From positions 1 through 29,335 of the forward strand of contig JASJBY010000002.1 in assembly GCA_030066245.1 (NCBI GenBank): 29,335 bases of DNA, in the 5' to 3' direction. Source of the DNA: Gammaproteobacteria bacterium (GTDB lineage: Bacteria; Pseudomonadota; Gammaproteobacteria; JAABTG01). This document shows, piece by piece, positions 9,201-19,438 of the stretch (position 1 is the stretch's first letter; every line of letters begins with the position of its first letter). The notes beneath the pieces were generated by a model. That model was not told the origin of the DNA, made no database searches, and saw nothing but the letters and a program-made list of their open reading frames with translations. The position numbers were made by a program, and so were the translations under genes.

Positions 9201-9518
9201 TTTGGCGTCATAGTCCCGGGCAAACGACGCGAGAAAGCTGGACTCGATGTCCGGACGCTTGCGACGCACCTCTCGCATGGCATCGAAGTAGAGGTTCTGC
9301 TTGCCGATGCCCACCGCCTTGTCGGCAAGGTCGAAGAGGGCGTCATCGACCCGGGGCATGAATGAACCGGCCACGCCGGCCAGGCGCGCTGCCGCCTTGT
9401 CCCGGCATTCGACGAGAAGAGCTTGAAGCTGAGCAGCCGTGAGACCGGAAGAGGACTTGGCGTAGCGTCCCATCTGCACCACGTTTGTGGGCTCCCCGTC
9501 GGTCACTGGCGTCCCCAC
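6240..9518 (-). CDS. DUF1631 family protein with an internal, circularly permuted PP2C phosphatase domain
   Basis: 1092 residues counted from GTG 9518. That GTG has no Shine-Dalgarno; GGGGAG sits 9 nt before the GTG at 9482, so the protein may begin there. Residues 16-240 and about 375-682 resemble the DUF1631 family (function unknown, sometimes called thymidine phosphorylase without support), joined by a Pro/Ala/Gly-rich linker (about 240-370). Residues 706-882 are the back part of a PP2C phosphatase: MGTTLV, HVGDSRLYRL, VDHS, CSDGLSD (D832) and GGKDNVSVV (D872). Residues 899-955 are its front part: RSHNEDS (D916) and ADGMGG (D931). Residues about 981-1092 are the normal C-terminus of DUF1631, a small beta-rich domain that may be PilZ-like. 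All four metal-binding aspartates are present, so an active Ser/Thr phosphatase is plausible. It is the first gene of an operon with the GGDEF-EAL gene. Confidence 0.9.
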   Translation of the reverse strand: MGTPVTDGEPTNVVQMGRYAKSSSGLTAAQLQALLVECRDKAAARLAGVAGSFMPRVDDALFDLADKAVGIGKQNLYFDAMREVRRKRPDIESSFLASFARDYDAKVRGERATAAAGQDVEASGLELSLVGNDELEEDLAVGNAAAKISAACQDELLALEQRMAVLLNEPELASDDNPLSPKLICNAFKEATEQLDSETEIKLIIFKLFERAVAPEMKGVYEEINRHLAQKGVLARIPKAPLQRPGPSRATPRPAQEPVEGQPEAVAADPVASNAPPVTGGSSGYPPSLAAHAPTPADLLSMLQQLVGAEGAVAEAGGGMAGGVSAGAPGTALDAPAGHVSLAGTPPAPSADMAGARAPPGTAATGLGGGGNAGVLHKLTMLQRGQPQSVLTQDAALDAASLSAGNVNVLRELRSTEFANSMSVVDVMTLDVVTMLFDFILDDGNVPDAMKALIGRLQIPVLKVAMMDGTVFSKRTHPVRQLLDTLARLAIGWNEDHGQDDPLYRMVESVVVRVAEQFEDDLGIFGELLSELETFAEEQQSAAAPSEDKSAALVHDREQLTASRHRATAAVEVSLTDAEVPPAIEDFLRHTWRDMLAFTHLERGADGSEWQAAVQTMEDLIWSVAIKTGGEEQQRLVGMLPELLKRLKEGMAMAGATKEEATDFLAELAGLHAAAVHAELGRGHAAPAAGLAPAPQPHGASRTPETSHEFAVVEAAFGRANRAIYEVAESRSECAGMGTTLVAALFSDDTVTIAHVGDSRLYRLRHGQLEQLTVDHSLLERLIAQGFYTREEAQESNNKNYVTRAMGIAADEKVDLRREAVVAGDIFLLCSDGLSDLLEAEVMQAALSEPGVDLQALAAYLVRLANEAGGKDNVSVVLVKVLASFTGRHCGVDNLEESLEIVAVTDVGRKRSHNEDSIGFDPALGVALLADGMGGYNAGEVASALAVNMMLDGLRNGLGAAGAASAQADAEGAHADQSGIEEIILEGMIAEGFAEDSDDGFSELATGLDVGTWVAFRQDDGTVRRARLTWVSPTTGALLFTDRQGQKVAEATSKGLAVEFRRGSAGLLENVPLFDRAVGSLMGRLKATLPAT
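6579..7451 (-). other. Permuted PP2C insertion within the DUF1631 gene
   Basis: These bases encode residues about 690-980 of the preceding entry. Read 5'-3' on the minus strand they give: an Ala/Pro linker; PP2C from its second helix to its last strand (7403-6873); a 16-residue linker; PP2C from its first strand to the end of its first helix (6824-6654); and an Ala-rich linker. The reading frame is continuous across every junction. In normal PP2C proteins the RxxHNED and DGMGG motifs come first. Here they come last, as expected if the natural ends had been joined and the chain reopened between helices 1 and 2. Confidence 0.85.
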
Positions 9519-9889
9519 GCCGTGCGATGGGCGAAGCCATGACCGACCGTCGGAAAGCGTGCCCGCCGTTGAGTGTATGCCATATCCACGCGGCAGTTTG
9601 CGTTCATGATGCGACAGCCTCCGGCAGCTGCCCTGACGTATTGGTCAACTCGGGCGTGCGGCCAGTCGGCTGACGGGGAGCGGGGAGGTCATGGCAAGAC
9701 CGGACGGTGTCGCCACACCTCGGCTTCCGTTTCCTGCACCACCCGACAAGTAGGATCCTTTTCGGGATGTTATCTGAGGTAATATTCGGCGCCCGCGGCG
9801 GGTTCCTTTAGGCGCGCTGGTGGCGCTGGGAAGGCGGGCGACGCCGGCAGTGATTCACTCCCGGCCGGCTACCCGGGAGGCAGGTTTGG
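9519..9889. other. Intergenic region upstream of the DUF1631 operon
   Basis: This 371-nt stretch lies between the second PilZ gene and the DUF1631 gene, both on the minus strand. Short open frames here overlap each other and lack Shine-Dalgarno sequences, and none resembles a known protein. It presumably holds the promoter of the DUF1631/GGDEF-EAL operon, but no convincing -35/-10 pair was found. The PilZ gene is therefore probably not in the same operon, although no terminator is visible. Confidence 0.4.
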
Positions 9890-10198
9890 CTAGCGACGCT
9901 GGGTTCGGCGCCGGCGGAGAAACATGACGCCGAGCCCCTCCTCTGCCGAGCGCACCACGATCCCGGTGCGCCGGTGCATCTTCAGCAAGGTGCCGCGGCC
10001 TAGCACGAAGGCGAGCTCGACGCTCGCACCCACCGGGATGTGCAGGGGGCCGATGTCCAGAAAGGCTCCGGATGCGCTGAGACTCGTCATCCGACACCGA
10101 CAGGACATGCGGCGAGGCCAGTAGATGTAAACATCCTCGGCCGTGGCTCTGCGTGGATCACGGCGCCGCTCGATTATTGTTCTGGAAAGATGTGGCAT
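9890..10198 (-). CDS. Small PilZ-domain protein
   Basis: This 102-residue protein is almost entirely one PilZ domain. RxxxR is at R12-R16. The second signature is degenerate: SLSASG (S39, S41, G44) has Ser in place of the usual Asp or Asn, so c-di-GMP affinity may be altered. The C-terminus is very basic. The open frame extends upstream to 10309, but ATG 10198 is preceded by a purine-rich GGGCGAG and gives the expected short PilZ N-terminus, so it is preferred. It lies upstream of the DUF1631/GGDEF-EAL operon on the same strand, 372 nt away. The partner it controls is unknown. Confidence 0.8.
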   Translation of the reverse strand: MPHLSRTIIERRRDPRRATAEDVYIYWPRRMSCRCRMTSLSASGAFLDIGPLHIPVGASVELAFVLGRGTLLKMHRRTGIVVRSAEEGLGVMFLRRRRTQRR

Positions 10199-10734
10199 TG
10201 CGCTCGCCCTGCTTGTCAAGAGGATCCGTTGCTTCGCTCTGTAGACCTCCGGGAAGCCGTCAGCGCAGCCTGCGCGCGACAGCGGGAGCACCCACCAGAG
10301 TCTCTCCATCGCAAGCGGCCGGCTGCGGCCAGGGATTGACCGACCGTCCTGTTATCGCCTGCGGTGGGCTTGCGGCGAGTGCCACAATCTCAGCACTGGC
10401 CATATCTGTATGGTGGCCCAGAAAAGCCTTTCACTGCAACCAACAAACAATGGGGAAAATGTGACAACTTCCACCTTTCCGTATTGTCGGCAGGGGCCCT
10501 GCGCCGGGCGGTCACAAAAAGGCCCCGCAACTTGCAGCGGGGCCAGAGCCTTCCCTAGCAAGGGGAGATCGAAGCTTCCGTACTCCTAACTAAAAGGATC
10601 GATCACCACGGGGACCGGCGTGGGCCGGAAAATGTCGACTGCGTCACAGTTTGGGCCGACGACTGACTCGAACGGCCTTGCGCGCCGTCTCTGCGGGAAA
10701 GATTCAGGGTGTCGGGCGCGAGCAGGATACCGGA
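10199..10734. other. Intergenic region holding a minus-strand terminator
   Basis: About 536 nt lie between the 81-residue orphan gene and the second PilZ gene. The stretch contains a strong minus-strand intrinsic terminator (listed separately) and, 5' of it on that strand, the inverted pair GATCGA/TCGATC (10567-10572 and 10599-10604). No protein-like open frame was found. The terminator may end a long 3' UTR of the 81-residue gene or a separate small RNA. Confidence 0.4.
10515..10544 (-). terminator. Rho-independent terminator
   Basis: On the minus strand, GGCCCCGC and GCGGGGCC form a perfect 8-bp GC-rich stem with an 8-nt loop, followed directly by TTTTTG. This is a textbook intrinsic terminator. 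The nearest upstream gene on that strand ends at 10735, about 190 nt earlier. Confidence 0.85.
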
Positions 10735-10980
10735 TCACTCCGGGTATTCCGCCCAGGCTTGCGGTCTGCCGTCACGAACGGCGGCGAGCAGTTTCTTGCG
10801 GTGACTGATGTGTGCCTTGAACAGATAGACCTTCCACGCCTGATGGTAGCCCCCGACGCTGCGGACACGCTCCATCTCGCGCTCAAAGCCCGCGATCTCG
10901 TCCAGCAACTGAGCCTCGCTCGGCGGATTGCTGATGACATGCCATTCACTGGCGTCGGCGGGGCCGGGTGCTGCCGTCAT
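10735..10980 (-). CDS. 81-residue protein of unknown function
   Basis: I do not recognise a family. The ATG at 10980 has a strong Shine-Dalgarno (GGGAG, 7 nt spacing), which supports it as a real gene. The protein is soluble and mostly helical. It has a charged amphipathic stretch around residues 22-40 (LLDEIAGFEREMERVRS), then a Trp/Tyr/Phe-rich and Lys/His-rich segment and a conserved-looking end in WAEYPE. It has no Cys pairs, signal peptide or membrane segment. It sits alone between two terminators and so is probably its own transcription unit. Confidence 0.7.
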   Translation of the reverse strand: MTAAPGPADASEWHVISNPPSEAQLLDEIAGFEREMERVRSVGGYHQAWKVYLFKAHISHRKKLLAAVRDGRPQAWAEYPE

Positions 10981-11255
10981 GCTATCGCTCCCAGGTCAAA
11001 AACCATCTGTACTACTTGGTCTAGCGTCATGCAGAGGGGTCGCTTTAGGCGGGAGGCTGCGATTCACCCGTCCGCTGTCGCGAAGCGTGGCGGGGTTCAC
11101 AGGGAGGGGCTGCAGGTTTGCGATGCGTCTCACAAAAAGTACCCCCGCCAAGGCGGGGGCAAAACGCCAGTACCCAAATGGCTGCATAACCACGCGTGAC
11201 TGTGCACGCTTCATGGATATGCGGACACGAATATCGGCGCGAGGCGCTGGCTACT
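10981..11255. other. Intergenic region between the orphan gene and the spoIIM-like gene
   Basis: This 275-nt stretch contains the terminator of the spoIIM-like gene at its right part and presumably the promoter of the 81-residue gene at its left part. No convincing promoter hexamers or further coding potential were found. Confidence 0.4.
11134..11159 (-). terminator. Rho-independent terminator after the RDD/SpoIIM genes
   Basis: On the minus strand CCCCCGC pairs with GCGGGGG around a CTTG loop, followed by TACTTTTTG. It lies about 97 nt after the stop of the SpoIIM-like gene and marks the end of the smc-zipA-RDD-spoIIM direction of transcription. Confidence 0.85.
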
Positions 11256-12281
11256 TTAGCTGCGTGGGCGTCCTGCTACCGACCACAGCCGCCCCGTGAG
11301 GACCATCCAGAACAGCAACCCGTAGCCCAAACCGACGACCACCCGCGTCCACAGGGCGTAGCGGTCGTCGGGAGAAATGTAACCTTCGATGAGGCCGCAG
11401 CCCACCAGAAACAGCACACACACAGGCAGCAGCTTGGCGGCCCGGTTGACGGCATCGTGAAACGCGGCGGAGCGGGACCTGGCGCCGGGTCGCGCCAGCG
11501 CCTCGCCGAGATGAATGCCCGCGGCACCGGCCAGGCAGATGACACTCAGCTCCACAACGCCATGGGCTATGACGAAGCTGAACAGACGGCCGGCCAGATC
11601 GTGCTGAGCCGTGAATGCGAACACGCCGCCCAGCATCAGGCCATTGAGTCCGAGGATGTAGACCGTGCCAAGACCGTACAGGGCACCCAGGGCGAACGCG
11701 GTCAGGGCAACCACGATGTTATTGGTCATGATGGAGAGCGACAGCAGCGAGGACGGAATAACGTTGAGCAAATCGTCGGTCCACAGCTCACCGCGCTCGA
11801 CCATCTCGATCATGGTCTCCGAGGCAAACAGAGCTGCCAGCTCGGGAAAGCTGTCCACCAGCCACCAACCGGCCAGGGCGCTACCCAGAAACAGGGACAC
11901 GGCAGCTGCCAGCGCTGTGCGCAGATCTCTGGTGACGGCGGGAACCTGGTCGCGCATGAGCTCCCGCAGCTGCCGCCGGACGCTGCTCGGCCGGCGGTAG
12001 ACGGCTTCGTGGGCACGCAGGAAAAGCGCCTCCAGCTCCTGGGTCAGGCGCCCGCTGGGGGTAACGGCCCGGGCCAGAGACAGGTCCCTGGCCAACGCGC
12101 GAAAGCGCTGCACCAGTTCCAGCAGCTCGGCAAGCGACTCGCTCTTGCGGTCCCGTTGTCCGGACAGCAGTGTCGAGAGCCGCTGCCAGTCGGACAACCG
12201 GCCCGCCAGCCACTTGCCGATTGCCGCCTTAGTATCGGCCACCCCGGACCATTCCCGGCGCAGAGGCTCGCATCTGGGCAT
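11256..12281 (-). CDS. SpoIIM-like (DUF95) integral membrane protein
   Basis: A 341-residue protein. The first 115 residues are soluble and helical (W..RLSTLLSG onward matches the usual start of the family). Then come about five or six membrane segments: near 124-145, 180-225 (two segments, with the Asn-Gly-Leu-Met-Leu-Gly motif), 232-258, 287-305 and 312-332. The family is named after sporulation protein SpoIIM but is widespread in non-sporulating bacteria, usually beside an RDD protein, MoxR ATPase and DUF58 genes; its biochemical role there is not established. Here only the RDD partner is present. The start is uncertain: ATG 12281 lacks a clear Shine-Dalgarno, and GTG 12242 is an alternative. 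A 163-nt gap separates it from the RDD gene. Confidence 0.88.
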   Translation of the reverse strand: MPRCEPLRREWSGVADTKAAIGKWLAGRLSDWQRLSTLLSGQRDRKSESLAELLELVQRFRALARDLSLARAVTPSGRLTQELEALFLRAHEAVYRRPSSVRRQLRELMRDQVPAVTRDLRTALAAAVSLFLGSALAGWWLVDSFPELAALFASETMIEMVERGELWTDDLLNVIPSSLLSLSIMTNNIVVALTAFALGALYGLGTVYILGLNGLMLGGVFAFTAQHDLAGRLFSFVIAHGVVELSVICLAGAAGIHLGEALARPGARSRSAAFHDAVNRAAKLLPVCVLFLVGCGLIEGYISPDDRYALWTRVVVGLGYGLLFWMVLTGRLWSVAGRPRS

Positions 12282-12444
12282 GGGCAGGCGTGCCGGGCGT
12301 CCAACGACAGGGCGCAGCAGCCGGGGTGTGCCGGTGCACCCGGTCCGGCGGCAACGACAGTCCGGGGCCGGTTGCGCGTTCGCGGCACCGCCGTGCGTCT
12401 GGAGATGGAGAGCGACTCATTGTTGTTGGACGGCAGAGCGCCGT

Positions 12445-13182
12445 CTACTTGCCGGACACCAGGCTCTGCAGCCGCTGCTGTAGCTCCCGGTCCAGCTTGC
12501 GGCCTTTCAGCCCGGCCGCCAGCGGGACGCCCTCGCTACTGAGGATGCGCTGCGCAAGCCTGTCCCGCGTGGAGCGACCCAGGTCCCGCCAACGCTCGAG
12601 CAGCTCCCGTGCCAGCTCCAGCTGCTCCTGACCGAAGCCCTGGGTTACCGAGAAGGCATCCTGCCCCGGGCGCTCGCCGCCCCGTGCCTTCTCGTAGACC
12701 AGCACCGTGCCGGCCGCCAGATCACCGAGGCGGACCTGCCGGGAAGTGAAGAAGGCGACGCCGAGGCCCACCACGTAGAACATGGGCAGGGAATCGAGCA
12801 GCCGGAAGATGTTGCGCACCAGCAGGGGCCCGACACCCGGGGTGTGCCCATCCACGGTCACCGTACGCACACCGGCCATGCGCTTCCCCGGCGTACGTCC
12901 CCTCATGAGCACCTCCAGCACCGGATGGTAGAGAAAGTAGATGAGCATGGCGGGCACCAGCACCACGAAAACAACCACGCCGCTGGGCTCGTCGAACAGG
13001 GCGCCGACGCCTATGTCCGTCGCCAGGCGCAGCAGCTGTGTGGTCCCGAACAGCCAGAGAGCGGCTATCAGGGCGCGAATGTGCCAATCGATGATGAACG
13101 CCAGGCTGCGGCCGCCCACCCCCGCGATGGGGAGGGAAACCTCCATGGCATCCGCCGTGCTTATGGTGAGTGTGTCCTGCAT
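12445..13182 (-). CDS. RDD family membrane protein
   Basis: A 245-residue protein. Residues 25-160 form an RDD domain with three membrane segments. The first contains the family's Arg/Asp pattern (GGRSLAFIIDWHIRALI). A conserved loop follows, RGRTPGKRMAGVRTV, and then the LGDLAAGTVLV signature at about residue 153. The last 75 residues are soluble and charged (about 170-245). RDD proteins are of largely unknown role; some act in ion or osmotic homeostasis. It is next to a SpoIIM-like gene, a pairing seen in many proteobacteria. The gene lies 59 nt after zipA on the same strand, so readthrough from smc-zipA is likely. Confidence 0.92.
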   Translation of the reverse strand: MQDTLTISTADAMEVSLPIAGVGGRSLAFIIDWHIRALIAALWLFGTTQLLRLATDIGVGALFDEPSGVVVFVVLVPAMLIYFLYHPVLEVLMRGRTPGKRMAGVRTVTVDGHTPGVGPLLVRNIFRLLDSLPMFYVVGLGVAFFTSRQVRLGDLAAGTVLVYEKARGGERPGQDAFSVTQGFGQEQLELARELLERWRDLGRSTRDRLAQRILSSEGVPLAAGLKGRKLDRELQQRLQSLVSGK

Positions 13183-13241
13183 CGCTCTTCCGGCGCCGGG
13201 CCCGTGCCCGACCAGTCATGTGCCGGAGGCCCCGCGACAGG

Positions 13242-14033
13242 CTATTCGGCCGGCACCAGCTGATCCCGCTCGAACGCCGCGATGCGGTCACGGATGTCGC
13301 TGATGCGCTGCGGTGTCAGCAGGCTGCGGGCATCATCGCGGAGTTCGCCTCCGAGCTTATCGGCCAGACGCTGGCCCGTATTTAGCAACAGCTCGAAGGC
13401 CACGCGCCCGTCGAGTGGCCCCGGCAGGCGCATGAAGAGACAGATCCCGGGCGTGCTCAACTCATCCAGAGTGTCCATCGGCAGAAAGCCCGGCTCCAGC
13501 ACGTTGGCGACGCTGAATACCGGCTCCTCACGGCTCATCTCCCCGACGCCGTAGTGATGAAAGATCTTCATCTCGCCGTACTGCAATTCCACGTCATCAA
13601 AAGCCTGGCGCAGGTCAGAGCCGAGGAAAGCATGCTCCGGCAGCGCCAGCACGTTCATGGTGATGATCAAATCATCGCCGGGATCGTGCGCCTGAGCGGG
13701 CTCCGTTTCCTGCGCTTGAGGCTCGACCGCAGGCTCGTCCGGCGCCGCCACCGAATCCTCCCCTGGGATCACGGAGCGCAGGTCGTCCACGTCAAGCGTC
13801 GCTTCATCTCCGCGGTCGCCTTTCAGGCCCTGAAGCTCACCCAGGGCCTCGCGAAGACTGGTCTCGTCCGCCTCGTCGCGGGCGACGTCCAGGCTCTGGA
13901 GCAGGGCCTGGTCCAGGGCGTCCAGCTCCTGCTCGGACTGCCGGCTCGCCCGGCGCCGGTACCTGCCCCACAGATAGATCCCGGCCACCAGCGCGATGCC
14001 GATCAGTAACAGGCTCAAGCGCAGGTCGTCCAT
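13242..14033 (-). CDS. zipA: Cell division protein ZipA
   Basis: A 263-residue inner-membrane protein that tethers FtsZ to the membrane and stabilises the Z ring. Residues 4-24 are the single N-terminal membrane anchor, followed by a basic RYRRR. An acidic, Pro/Gln-rich linker covers about 30-135. Residues about 138-263 are the FtsZ-binding domain, with DDLIITMNVLA and MKIFHHYG. The open frame reaches 14105, but ATG 14033 has AGAGG upstream and gives the normal ZipA N-terminus. It begins 28 nt after the smc stop. In many gammaproteobacteria ligA follows zipA; here an RDD gene does. Confidence 0.95.
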   Translation of the reverse strand: MDDLRLSLLLIGIALVAGIYLWGRYRRRASRQSEQELDALDQALLQSLDVARDEADETSLREALGELQGLKGDRGDEATLDVDDLRSVIPGEDSVAAPDEPAVEPQAQETEPAQAHDPGDDLIITMNVLALPEHAFLGSDLRQAFDDVELQYGEMKIFHHYGVGEMSREEPVFSVANVLEPGFLPMDTLDELSTPGICLFMRLPGPLDGRVAFELLLNTGQRLADKLGGELRDDARSLLTPQRISDIRDRIAAFERDQLVPAE

Positions 14034-14061
14034 TGCCACTACCCTCTTTCGCTCCGGCCGC

Positions 14062-17574
<3,513 letters not shown>

Positions 17575-17658
17575 GGGCCGCTAAAATACACCAAGCCAGG
17601 TCCAAGATACAGCGTGTCAGCCGTCGGCAGCGGTCCGGCCCGCGTCGCGGTGGGCATC

Positions 17659-17687
17659 TTGTAACCCCGAAAGCGCATCGGTATCTT
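17659..17687 (+). promoter_or_regulatory. Candidate queF promoter
   Basis: TTGTAA (17659-17664) and TATCTT (17682-17687) are separated by 17 nt, each matching 4 of 6 consensus bases. The -10 lies only 6 nt before the queF ATG, so transcription would start at or near the start codon. This is a sequence guess only. Confidence 0.35.
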
Positions 17688-17693
17688 GCAGCC

Positions 17694-18083
17694 ATGCTCA
17701 CAACACCCAGCAAAGAGTTTGAGACCTTCGCCAACCCGCAACCGGATCGGGACTACACAATCCGCATCCGGATACCCGAGTTCACCTGTCTTTGCCCGAA
17801 GACCGGCCAGCCGGATTTTGCGACCATGCACCTCGAGTACGTGCCCGATCGGCGCTGCGTGGAGCTCAAGTCTCTGAAGCTCTACATGTGGTCCTACCGG
17901 GATCAGGGCGCCTTTCACGAGGCCGTGACCAACCAGATTCTGGAGGATCTGGTCGCCGCCTGCGCCCCCCGTTTCATGCGCCTGCGGGCCGAGTTCAACG
18001 TCAGGGGCGGCATCTATACCACGGTCATCGCCGAGCACCGCGCCGACGGCTGGAGTGCACCGCCGCCGGTGACGCTTCCCTGA
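17694..18083 (+). CDS. queF: NADPH-dependent 7-cyano-7-deazaguanine reductase QueF (short, type I form)
   Basis: A 129-residue cytoplasmic enzyme that reduces preQ0 to preQ1 with two NADPH in queuosine biosynthesis. The catalytic segment FTCLCPKTGQPDFA contains the expected nucleophile C34 and acid D41. The QueF signature is present as ELKSLKLY at 57-64. The length fits the single-domain (Bacillus-type) form rather than the 280-residue E. coli-type form. No Shine-Dalgarno precedes ATG 17694. It is first in a plus-strand series with an FGGY kinase 45 nt downstream. GluQ at 22933 also acts in tRNA queuosine modification, but there is no close operon link. Confidence 0.97.
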   Translation: MLTTPSKEFETFANPQPDRDYTIRIRIPEFTCLCPKTGQPDFATMHLEYVPDRRCVELKSLKLYMWSYRDQGAFHEAVTNQILEDLVAACAPRFMRLRAEFNVRGGIYTTVIAEHRADGWSAPPPVTLP

Positions 18084-18128
18084 GGGGGTCTTGCGGCCGG
18101 CAACCGTTGGTTGCTCGCAGCGTTTCCC

Positions 18129-19406
18129 ATGAGCATGGCTCTTTTCGTTGGCATTGACCTGGGGACCTCGGGCTGCCGGGCGGTTGCCATCGATGAGGCC
18201 GGGGCGGTGCAGGCCGCGCATCGCATCAGTCTGCCGGCCCCCACCCGAGACGGCGCTGCTGTCGAGCAGTCGCCCACCGTATGGTGGGATGCGGTCATGG
18301 AGGTTCTCCAGCGCCTGGCGGCGGAGGTCGCGCCCGGATCCGTGCGTGCCATCGCCGTGGACGGCACTTCGGCGAGCCTGCTGGTCACCGACGCCGGCGG
18401 CCGGCCGCTGGCGCCGGCCCTGATGTACAACGACAGCCGCTGCCGAGAGCAGGCGCGTAGGATTGCCGGGGCTGCGCCGGCGGCGAGCGGCGCCCACGGC
18501 GCCAGCAGCAGCCTTGCCAAGCTGCTCCACCTGCAGGCACGCCATCCATTGGCGCGCCACGCCCTGCATCAGGCAGACTGGATTGCGGGGCGCCTCTACG
18601 GCGATTTCTCTACCGGCGATGAGAACAACGCCCTGAAGCTGGGCTTCGACACGGCAACCCGCCGCTGGCCCGTCTGGCTGGACGCGCTGGGGGTGCGCCG
18701 GGAACTGCTGCCCAGAGCCGTCCCCCCCGGCACCCCCCTCGGTTACCTCTCCGGGGCCATGGCGGCGCGGCTCGGCCTGCACCGGGGGGTGCGCATCGTG
18801 GCCGGCACCACCGACAGCGTCGCCGCCTTTGTTGCCACCGGCGCCGACCAGCCGGGTGATGCCGTCACCTCTCTGGGCAGCACGCTGGTCCTGAAAGTGC
18901 TCTCGGAGGTGCCCGTATTCGCCCCACAATACGGTGTCTACAGTCACCGTCTCGGCGACCGCTGGCTGGCCGGGGGAGCGTCGAACAGCGGCGGCGCGGT
19001 GCTGCTGCACTTCTTTCCCCCGGAGACCTTGCAGGCCATGGCCGCCAGGCTGAGGCCAGAGGTGGCCACGGGCCTTGATTTCTACCCGCTGCCCGCCACC
19101 GGCGAGCGCTTCCCCGTGAGCGACCCGGAGCTCCGCCCCCGGCTTACCCCGCGACCGGCTGACGACGCCTTGTTCTATCAGGGCATGCTCGAAGGCATGG
19201 CGCGCATCGAGCATGACGGTTACCGCCGGCTGGCAGCGCTGGGCGCGCCCTACCCCGGAACGGTGCGCAGCGTGGGCGGCGGCGCGGCCAACGTGGCCTG
19301 GACCAGAATACGCGGCCGGTACCTCAACGTGCCCATACTCACGCCGAGCCAGCACGAGGCCGCCTACGGCGCGGCGCTCCTGGCGCGGCAGGGGGCGATG
19401 CAATAA
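18129..19406 (+). CDS. FGGY-family carbohydrate kinase, probably D-ribulose kinase
   Basis: 425 residues from ATG 18129 (ATG 18135 is also possible; both lack a strong Shine-Dalgarno). The N-terminal phosphate loop VGIDLGTSGCR is at 7-17, a second conserved segment DGTSAS begins at D78, and the likely catalytic base is D229 in GTTDS. The C-terminal nucleotide motif SVGGGAAN is followed by the SQHEAAYGAALLA segment. The length (about 425) and motifs resemble the short FGGY proteins of cyanobacteria and plants that phosphorylate D-ribulose, rather than the 480-500-residue xylulokinases. Substrate assignment is inference. It lies between queF and cysZ with small gaps (45 and 32 nt), suggesting one transcript. 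Confidence 0.85.
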   Translation: MSMALFVGIDLGTSGCRAVAIDEAGAVQAAHRISLPAPTRDGAAVEQSPTVWWDAVMEVLQRLAAEVAPGSVRAIAVDGTSASLLVTDAGGRPLAPALMYNDSRCREQARRIAGAAPAASGAHGASSSLAKLLHLQARHPLARHALHQADWIAGRLYGDFSTGDENNALKLGFDTATRRWPVWLDALGVRRELLPRAVPPGTPLGYLSGAMAARLGLHRGVRIVAGTTDSVAAFVATGADQPGDAVTSLGSTLVLKVLSEVPVFAPQYGVYSHRLGDRWLAGGASNSGGAVLLHFFPPETLQAMAARLRPEVATGLDFYPLPATGERFPVSDPELRPRLTPRPADDALFYQGMLEGMARIEHDGYRRLAALGAPYPGTVRSVGGGAANVAWTRIRGRYLNVPILTPSQHEAAYGAALLARQGAMQ

Positions 19407-19438
19407 CATCTCGCCGCTTCTCCCCACCAAGAATCGAC

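Noticed and set aside
7425..9365. 646-codon plus-strand open frame
   Set aside because: It is opposite the DUF1631-PP2C gene and has no recognisable domain.
12282..12444. Frameshifted N-terminus of the SpoIIM-like gene
   Set aside because: The protein from 12281 already contains the normal family N-terminus, so the 163-nt gap need not be coding.
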